This document shows positions 57,004-64,000 of a stretch of DNA of 64,000 bases, one piece after another. The first letter of the stretch is position 1; each line of letters starts with the position of its first letter. Both the position numbers and the translations under genes were made by a program. The notes under the pieces are model-generated. The model was not told the DNA's origin, did no database searches, and was given only the letters and a program-made list of their open reading frames with translations. This stretch comes from Beta vulgaris subsp. vulgaris (Eukaryota > Streptophyta > Magnoliopsida > Caryophyllales > Amaranthaceae): assembly GCF_026745355.1 (NCBI RefSeq), contig NC_079208.1:57701892-57765891 (forward strand). The letters run 5' to 3'.

Positions 57004-59956
57004 TAAATGATTTGCAAAAATTTGGGATGATGATTATAAAGGCTTAGAACAAGTAGCGGATGTATGTGTAAGTGGTTGGGGCCGACTGGGCGAGTGATCC
57101 CACTTGACAATACAAAAAAGCAATATAAAAAAGCATGAAGAGATTGTGCAGTCTATATTTTACAAACTAGCAACATCGTCACAAGCATATATATTTGTGG
57201 AATTTCGTTCATTTTTTATGCATTTTATTATTTATTTATTTAAGGGTGATCCCATAACATATAATTTCTGGATCCACTACTGCTTAGAATTGAACCTCCC
57301 GATTAGCATAGAGATGATTAATTGTTGAATAATTAGCCTGGCACCTTTGATTTAAGAACGTAAATTTTAGTAAATATAATATATGTGGAAGGACTAATTA
57401 AAATAGGTTTTTGTGGGGAAACATCACTTAAATTTTTTTTGGAGGGAATGACCAATTAAATTTGTTGGAAACTTAACACCACATTACGATTTTTCGGTCA
57501 AATTGTCAACTTTTCGGTGTTGACTTATTTTTTTCCGTTCAAAATTCCCCTTACCCTACGCCTTACCCACTGGAATCCTCCTCCCTTACCCCTGCGCCCT
57601 ACCCACCAAAACCCCATCGGAATCCTCCTCCCCCACCCCTACGCCCTATGCCGTTCCTTCAATAGGAACGCTTTTAATATATTTGTATAGATATAAAGAG
57701 TAATAATAAGTATTAATATTATAATAGATGCCAACTAATTGAATTAATAAAGTTTTTTCAGGGGATTAAACATAAGTTATTGAATACGCCATGTTTTTTT
57801 TGACACACACACACTCTCTCTCTATATAGGGGTAAGATCACATAAAAATGCTCCTTATATGAAAAATGAGAATGAATCTCAACCACAAGATTGGATTAGA
57901 GTTACAACACTTTTTCATTAGAATTATACCCCCTAAAGAATTTTTTGAATTTTTTTTTTCTAAAATTCTTTTTTTGGAGTTACATCACTTATCTATAAGA
58001 GTTATATCGCAAAAAATTCATTTTTATTTCTAATGTAAATATATATAACCACCTCCTCCCACCTATGAAGCATAATACTAAAGAAGCATCTTACTTTAGA
58101 ATGAAATTAAATCATTTTTGATTGTAGCTTATGAAAGTGCACAAGTGTTGTTATGTTGCCTCTTTCCCACCTATATCTATTCCATGATGTACTTACGTTT
58201 CTATGGTTTTAGGAAAATATAGAAAATAGGGATACACTTGCAAACCAATGATCTTGTAACAAACTAAGTAAGTACTTTCATACTCACGTCTCACGTGAGT
58301 GATTAGTGCATGCATGCATATGATAACACCTGAAAGGTTTTGATGGTCCCTAATTGATCAACCTTTGAGTACAGTGCAAAACAAGTGTAAAGGCAGAGTG
58401 CCAAACAAGGTGCATGGTTGGTGCAACTACAAATTAAAATCTCTTTTATACTATATAATTATGTATTTTAGTAAATAATTAGAATAAGAGAAAGGCAGAA
58501 GTGAATAGATAACAAAGAATGTGGAGAGTTTTTCATGACTACGTACTAATTACTTATTCTGTGAGAACAAGATAATACAAAATGTAACTAAGCAATTTGA
58601 AATGTATATTCTAAAATCAATTAAACTTGTAATTCGCCACTGAAAACTGAAATTAGGAGTAAATTGTCTTTTTATGTTCTCTTTTGTTCTTCCTAATTTG
58701 ACTTTTTTGTGTATTGAGATATTCCAAATAAGAAGGACACAAGAAAATAAAGGGAGTATATAATTAGTAATATGATTACATATTTACCGTATCATTTTGT
58801 TATACGTCTTATATCTCTTATATGGAGTACAAAAAGAATATTTTAGCTTTTTAAATAACTAGTAATATCTTCGAATGCATATAAGTAAAACAAAATTTAT
58901 AAGCTCAAATATTAAAATTACATAAAAATTTAAAAGCCAATATGTTAAAAATACATATTGAACAAATCAAACAAGAATAACATGATAAATTTTGATTGCT
59001 GTATCGTACTGGTGAGAACTGAGAACTAAGGTAAAAATGTCTAAGTTTGACCACAAAAGTCAAATTATCGCATTAAAAAAATAAACAAATGGTATATACC
59101 ACAACATTTATTTTTTTAGGTAAGAAAAAGATCCCTTACAAGTTGAGAGAGATATAAGGATCCTGTTTAACAAGGACTATGAGTCTAACTTCTTTTATAG
59201 GATTAGAAAAAGTAAGGGTCTCCAATCAATTAGGTCAATTTTTTAATTTCTATAAAAATAGGGGGCACTCGACATTGATTTCTAGGGTAAATTTGTCGAT
59301 TTTTTTTTTTTTTTTTTTTTTGGGTTTTACACTCCTATTAGATTAGGTACATCTTTTTCTCACAATAATTTTCCCCCATCAATGACACCTCAATAATAGT
59401 ATATCCCTTTATCAATAATAGTAAGTAGGTAACTATCGATAATTGATTCAAGTCTTTGAAACTTGATGTGGTTAAGTTGATTAGAAATAGATAAATCAAA
59501 AAAGTATTGACAGGAACAATTGCTAATCTCTATCATTCTTATTTTGCTTGTAAGAAAGGCGGATAAGATGTCCTTCTCTTCTTGTAACTTCTAACTTATT
59601 GAGACTGTGTTTGATAACAGCAAATTAGACCTTCATACCCAACAGATTCACTCGGAGTACCAAATTTGATCGCCCCACAAAACTTAATTATGTTGATTAT
59701 ATATTTATATTGCATGTCTTGGTCATTATTAATGGTTGTTATAGTATTATTACTCTGTTTATTTTCTTTGGTTTCGAATTGGTTAAGTTTCATCAATGCA
59801 ATAATATTGGAGGCTCCTAAGACACTTGACATATATGGTTACTTCTTTTATTGCCATATGCCATATGTTTGAAGATAGAACCTCTTTATCTTGTGAAGTG
59901 GACTGCGGTTTCTAGATTGATCTGTTGTATTAACAATTTTGTATTGTATTATGTTT
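57004..59956. other. Intergenic DNA with transposon fragments
   Basis: No gene seen. 57410-57540 resembles the left arm of the element at 45890. 57540-57660 holds a GGAATCCTCCTCCC...CCCTACGCCCTA direct repeat. At 57800-57850 a CA/CT/TA microsatellite adjoins GGGGTAAGATCACATAAAAA, which looks like one end of another microsatellite-targeting element. 59298-59322 is a long T run. Confidence 0.45.
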
Positions 59957-60327
59957 TGTCAAATTTAGAAACAATATGAAACAGGCCTGGGTGACCCGAA
60001 CAAGGAGGAGGAGAGATTTGGTCCACTTTATAAGCCCAAATGAGGTTCCATACTAAAACCAATTGGTGATAGTAAGAGTAAGTCTTTTACATTATAAAGT
60101 GTAACAATCTCTCCTCTTTCTCTAATGTGGGACACTCACAAGTGGGCTTTCAATGAGTTTCAACACACCCCCTCACTTGTGAGTGTCCTTAGAAATTTAG
60201 AGCTAACTGGAAAGGTCAGAGCAATAATCCTCTTAGGGACCGGACATCCTATCGAGGTAAATCCTTATCCAGTAGCGATCAAATACCCAGTTTAGACGAG
60301 AACCGCAACCCGGGTTCTGATACCATG
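59957..60327 (-). mobile_element. TRIM-like element: 3' LTR and internal region
   Basis: On the minus strand an LTR-like unit runs from TGTTGAAACTCATTG (60166) to AATTTGACA (59957), about 210 bp. The sequence before it ends in GTGAGGGGGTG, like a polypurine tract. The other end of the short internal part has TGGTATCAGAACCC (60314-60327), a primer-binding-site-like match next to a second copy of the LTR end (TGTTAAATTTAGAAACAATA on plus at 60328). With no coding capacity and about 160 bp inside, this fits a terminal-repeat retrotransposon in miniature. Confidence 0.55.
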
Positions 60328-60622
60328 TTAAATTTAGAAACAATATGAAGCGATCCTAGGTGACCCGAACAAGGAGAAAGGATGGCTGGAGTCCCAAAAA
60401 TAGATTTATACTCTATCATGCCCCCTCACGCGAGAACCCATTGGGCTTGACGTGTGGATGCAACACATGCCTCTCTCATACCTGGCACTAAATATTCCAC
60501 TTAGAATAAATGAGGGATGGATGAGATTTAAACCCATGACCTTTATGTCACATTGCTCCGATACCATATCAAAGGACCAACTCAACCAAAAACTTAAACT
60601 TTTGGTTGAGTTGGTCCTTTGA
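60328..60622 (-). mobile_element. Second TRIM-like unit, chimeric with the first
   Basis: The first 60 bp repeat the LTR end at 59957 (AAATTTAGAAACAATATGAA, GTGACCCGAACAAGGAG). The sequence then diverges into another TRIM-like interior with CATGCCCCCTCACGCG (polypurine-like on minus) and a TGGTATCGGAGC-type primer site near 60555-60567. It ends in a hairpin with 23-bp arms (60569-60591 and 60600-60622). Confidence 0.45.
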
Positions 60623-61010
60623 CACTTTCTACACTATTCCCTAAAGGATTAAGTGATTAACACACGTCGTTATTTACATTGTTACTTTAATTACACTTTA
60701 TTGCTATGATCAATATCAATAATATTTTTTCCTTGAACAAAAATAGATTTCATTTTATTTATAATAAAATCTCTAAACATTAAACATATTAATTAACCTT
60801 CTCCCTCAAAAAAACACATTGTGAAGCATAAGACTTTGAGTGTCAACAGCTTCCCATTGACAAAATGAAAGTGTCAAGGTTAAATTATCCGCATATAAAG
60901 TTGACTTGAACATCACTCTATAGTGATTAGTGAATGAGACCTTATCCTCTAGAATTGTAATCACCTAATTTTACAAAACACAATACTACTCCTTACTATC
61001 TTGTTATTCC

Positions 61011-61020
61011 TATATAAACA
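61011..61020 (+). promoter_or_regulatory. TATA box of the laccase gene
   Basis: TATATAAACA lies 76-85 nt upstream of the start codon, a normal distance for a plant gene with a short leader (expected start near 61040). No other match of this quality was noticed nearby. Confidence 0.5.
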
Positions 61021-61095
61021 ACCGTCCTAAACTCTCACTTAACCATTCCTCACTCCTACAAAAAACAACATAAAAAGTCACAGAGAATATAGAGA

Positions 61096-63509
61096 ATGAA
61101 TATGGGTGCTTCTATATTTTCCTCACCAGCATTTATTGCAGTCATTTTACTTGTCCTAGCCAATAATGTTTGGCATTGTCATGGGATTACAAGACACTAT
61201 AGGTTTGATGTATGTATTTTCCTCCTTACCTGATAATCACGCGTCATTCAGTATTATTAATAATTTTACTTTATATATCGCTCTTTTTTTATATATATGT
61301 ACGTCTTAGGGTTACATTTATCATTTTTCGCTGTTTTTAATTTGTACAACATTATATCATATCGCAGATAAGGTTGAAAAAGGTGACACACTTGTGCAAG
61401 ACAAAGAACATGATTACTGTCAATGGCAAGTTCCCTGGTCCTCCAATTGTTGCAAGGGAGGGTGATCAAGTTGTTGTTAAAGTTGTAAACCATGTCACAA
61501 ATAACATCACCATCCATTGGTATATATAACATATATACATATATGATTAAAGCTAGCAAGTAGCAAATTCCAATTCTAATTATTACAATAATTTGTATTA
61601 ATCAAGGGCTTGTTTAATTATGAAAATTAACAGGCATGGGATCCGACAACTAGGGAGCCAATGGGCCGACGGCCCGGCATACGTAACTCAATGCCCAATC
61701 CAGACTGGCCATAGCTATGTCTACAACTTTACAATCAAAGGCCAAAGAGGGACTCTTTTTTGGCATGCTCACATCTCATGGATTAGGGCTACTGTTTATG
61801 GACCTCTTATTATCCTCCCTAAGAGGAATGAATCATATCCATTCCCTAAGCCTCACCAGGAAAAAACCATCATATTTGGTAACTAATACAAGGCATACAA
61901 TGCCTCTTTAACTTTGACGTTACATAGTAGTTCCTTCGTTCTGAAATAAGTGAAACACGTACTTCACTAAAAATAACTCTGAAGTGTTTCACTTATTTCA
62001 GAACGGAGGAATTAAGTATTAAACAACGAACGAACTAAACATTATTGCATGGTGCTCAACAAAATGTGTAGGGGAGTGGTGGAACAACAACACTGAAGCA
62101 GTTATCAAACAAGCCCTTCAGAGTGGAGGGGGACCGAACGTGTCCGATGCTTATACCTTCAATGGATTTCCGGGGCCATTGTACAATTCATGCATGGGAG
62201 CTAAAGGTTATTTGATAAGCCTAATATATAGAAATTCACACTAAATAAACATCAAGTATTTAGCAATCTATAGAAATTTATCAATTATAAATACTTCCAC
62301 CATTTCATAATACTCGCTACACTTCCCATTGTGAGAAGTTTCACATTACTTGCTACACAATTCCTTTTTGGGCAATAAACTCTCTCTTCTCCAAAAATTA
62401 CCTCCGAATCCGTGAATTAAAAAGTGTAGCGAGTAGTATGAAATAGAGGAAGTAGTTGTTATACATTTGGGTTTTCGCTCATATATATAGATATATATAT
62501 ACAGGTTTGGCAGACACATACAAGCTAAAGGTGAAGCCAGGAAAAACTTATCTATTGCGTCTAATCAATGCTGCACTCAATGACGAGTTATTCTTCAGTA
62601 TAGCAAACCACACTATGACAATCGTTGAAGCTGATGCACTCTATGTAAAGCCATTTCAAAGTGACACACTTCTCATAGCACCAGGCCAAACCACCAATGT
62701 CCTACTTAAAACCAACCCAAATCCTAGCCACACTCACACCACTTACCTAATGGCAGTAAGGCCATACTTCACCGGCAGTGGCACCTTTGACAACACCACC
62801 GCGGCAGCCATTCTAGAGTACGAAACGCCACGAAAACCGCCCTCGAATTCACCCATTCAACAAAAGATCAACATTGCTACACTCAAGGATAATCTCCCTC
62901 GTCTACCTTCTGTCAATGACACTTCATTTGTATCAAACTTTAGTAGGAAGTTCCATAGTTTGAACAATGCTCAATTTCCTGTTAATGTCCCACAAACTGT
63001 TGATAAACACTTCTTTTTTACTGTAGGACTTGGAACTACTCCTTGCCCTAAGAACCAAACATGCCAAGGCCCTAATAACAACACTAAATTTTCTGCCACA
63101 GTGAATAATATTTCTATGATTCTCCCATCAACTGCCCTTCTTCAATCCTATTTCTTTGGCCAAAATGATGGAGTTTATACCACTAATTTCCCTCAATTAC
63201 CTCTCAAACAGTTTAATTATACCGGTACGCCGCCTAATAACACTAATGTGATGAATGGTACCAAAGTTTTGGTCATACCATATAACACTAGTGTGGAGCT
63301 TATTATGCAGGATACTAGCATTGTTAGTGCTGAGAGTCACCCTCTTCATCTCCATGGACATAATTTCTATGTTGTTGGCCAAGGTTTTGGTAACTTTAAC
63401 CCTAACAAAGATCCAGCCAACTATAATCTTGTTGATCCTGTTGAAAGGAATACTATTGCCGTGCCTTCAGGTGGTTGGGTCGCTATTCGGTTCAGAGCTG
63501 ATAATCCAG
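61096..63509 (+). CDS. LAC17: LAC17-like laccase, 3' end outside the window
   Basis: Exons 61096-61209, 61368-61519, 61634-61878, 62072-62206 and 62505-63509 join in frame to 550 aa plus one base. A last exon (expected to hold the HCHxxxH copper motif) lies beyond 64000. Laccases are secreted blue-copper oxidases; LAC4 and LAC17 polymerise monolignols in cell walls. Residues 1 to about 30 form a signal peptide. Copper ligands visible: H88 and H90 (HWHG), H133 and H135 (WHAH), and [10 protein letters not shown] in exon 5. The segments [41 protein letters not shown] and [18 protein letters not shown] agree best with LAC17/LAC2-type proteins. Many N-glycosylation sites (NIT, NVS, NHT, NYT). A miR397 site lies in exon 5. 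Introns 3, 4 and 5 each contain a MITE. Confidence 0.92.
61930..62016. mobile_element. Stowaway-like MITE in laccase intron 3
   Basis: Inverted arms GTTCTGAAATAAGTGAAACA and TGTTTCACTTATTTCAGAAC (about 61937-62004) with a short loop and TA at both sides. About 80 bp, no coding capacity. Confidence 0.7.
62294..62453. mobile_element. Stowaway-like MITE in laccase intron 4
   Basis: Starts CTTCCACCATTTCATAATAC and TCGCTACACTT, and ends AAGTGTAGCGAGTAGTATGA with AATAGAGGAAG, flanked by TA. A 160-bp inverted-repeat element. Confidence 0.7.
62563..62583 (+). promoter_or_regulatory. miR397 target site in laccase mRNA
   Basis: The 21-nt stretch coding for LINAALND pairs with mature miR397 (as I know its sequence) at 19 Watson-Crick positions. 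The exceptions are one G:U at miRNA position 15 and a mismatch at position 21. The seed and the cleavage position 10-11 are fully paired. miR397 is a known repressor of LAC2, LAC4 and LAC17, and of lignin deposition. Confidence 0.85.
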
Positions 63510-63531
63510 GTTAGTGGAAACTTTTTCCTAT

Positions 63532-63782
63532 GTACTTCATCCGTTTAAAAATAGTTGCACCATTTCATGTTTTCACGTCTGCCAATTTATTATTTCAAAT
63601 ATTAATATCTCTAATTATCAATCAGTAAAAATTATAAAAAATAATATACATTGACACGAATTTAAAAAGATCTAATATAATTATATTTTTCGTAAAATAT
63701 AAATAAATAAAGACAATTAAAGTGCAAGACGTGAATAGTAAACAATATATAAATGGTGCAACTATTTTAAAAAAAAGAAGTA
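63532..63782. mobile_element. Stowaway-like MITE in laccase intron 5
   Basis: Left end CTTCATCCGTTTAAAAATAG then TTGCACCATTT; right end AAATGGTGCAACTATTTT then AAAAAGAAG; flanked by TA. A 250-bp element. Its interior has AGTAAAAATTATAAAAAATA and GACACGAAT, reminiscent of the core shared by the other MITEs. Confidence 0.65.
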
Positions 63783-63944
63783 TAATAGTAGCACCACGTC
63801 AGCAATGCGACCTTCTCACAAATCTTTAGTAAATATAAAGGGCATTGGTGAATTTAAGTGGATTTAAATAAAAACAAAAATCTTTGATTGAAAGAAAGGT
63901 TAGGTTATGTCACGTAAAATATACATCGCTATTTTAGTATACAA

Positions 63945-64000
63945 CTAGTTATTAGGCTTGGGCTATGCCCCGAGTAAGAAAAAATTTCATTTATTAATAT
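63945..64000 (-). mobile_element. Helitron-like 3' terminus, running off the window
   Basis: On the minus strand: hairpin GGGCATAGCCC (63960-63970), about ten bases, then CTAG (63945-63948) followed by T. The right side (AAAATTTCATTTATTAATAT) also matches the copy at 12115, so both ends belong to one family. Confidence 0.5.

Overview
The window is nuclear DNA of a flowering plant, almost certainly a eudicot. The protein-coding genes have GT-AG introns, match well-known plant families, and sit far apart in AT-rich DNA full of transposon remains. Family-level placement (for example Amaranthaceae/Caryophyllales) is only a guess from the style of the repeats and cannot be proved from the sequence.

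Host genes, left to right: (1) a LUX ARRHYTHMO/PCL1-type GARP transcription factor on the minus strand (CDS 5880-6794), with a likely intron in its 3' untranslated region; (2) a small plastid-targeted one-helix membrane protein on plus (10617-11945), whose intron has grown by tandem duplication of its own 3' splice site; (3) a broken DUF6598-like exon on minus (12416-12938); (4) a nine-exon PUMILIO gene of the APUM1/2 type on minus (32140-38652, predicted 1028 aa); (5) SDIR1, an eight-exon membrane RING-H2 E3 ligase on plus (48664-51329, 274 aa); (6) a ZIP2-like metal transporter on plus (53272-55435, 349 aa); (7) a LAC17-like laccase on plus (from 61096, cut by the window end), with a near-perfect miR397 target site. 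These genes are independent units; no operon or pathway cluster is seen. Exon joins were set by hand from splice consensus, reading frame and remembered family sequences.

Mobile DNA fills most of the rest. At 13290-20150 a decayed Copia gag/protease relic carries a 5.3-kb Ty3/Gypsy chromovirus (LTRs 357/358 bp, differing by one base) and two small hAT-like elements. At 22891-27253 four terminal-inverted-repeat elements sit one after another, separated only by (TA)n tracts, as if each had inserted into the same microsatellite. Many MITEs can be bounded by target duplications: a MULE-type one (9 bp, 1137-1495), hAT types (8 bp), Stowaway types (TA) and two Tourist-like families (TTA/TAA). There are two Helitron-like 3' ends, a TRIM-like cluster (59957-60622), SINE-like pieces, an Athila integrase relic and three tiny poly(A) insertions inside long target duplications.

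The most notable observations are the microsatellite-anchored chain, the self-duplicating intron with decoy acceptors, the poly(A)-only insertion footprints, a MITE that looks like a chimera of two families, and the recently inserted but coding-defective chromovirus. No wholly new enzymatic or defence system was found.
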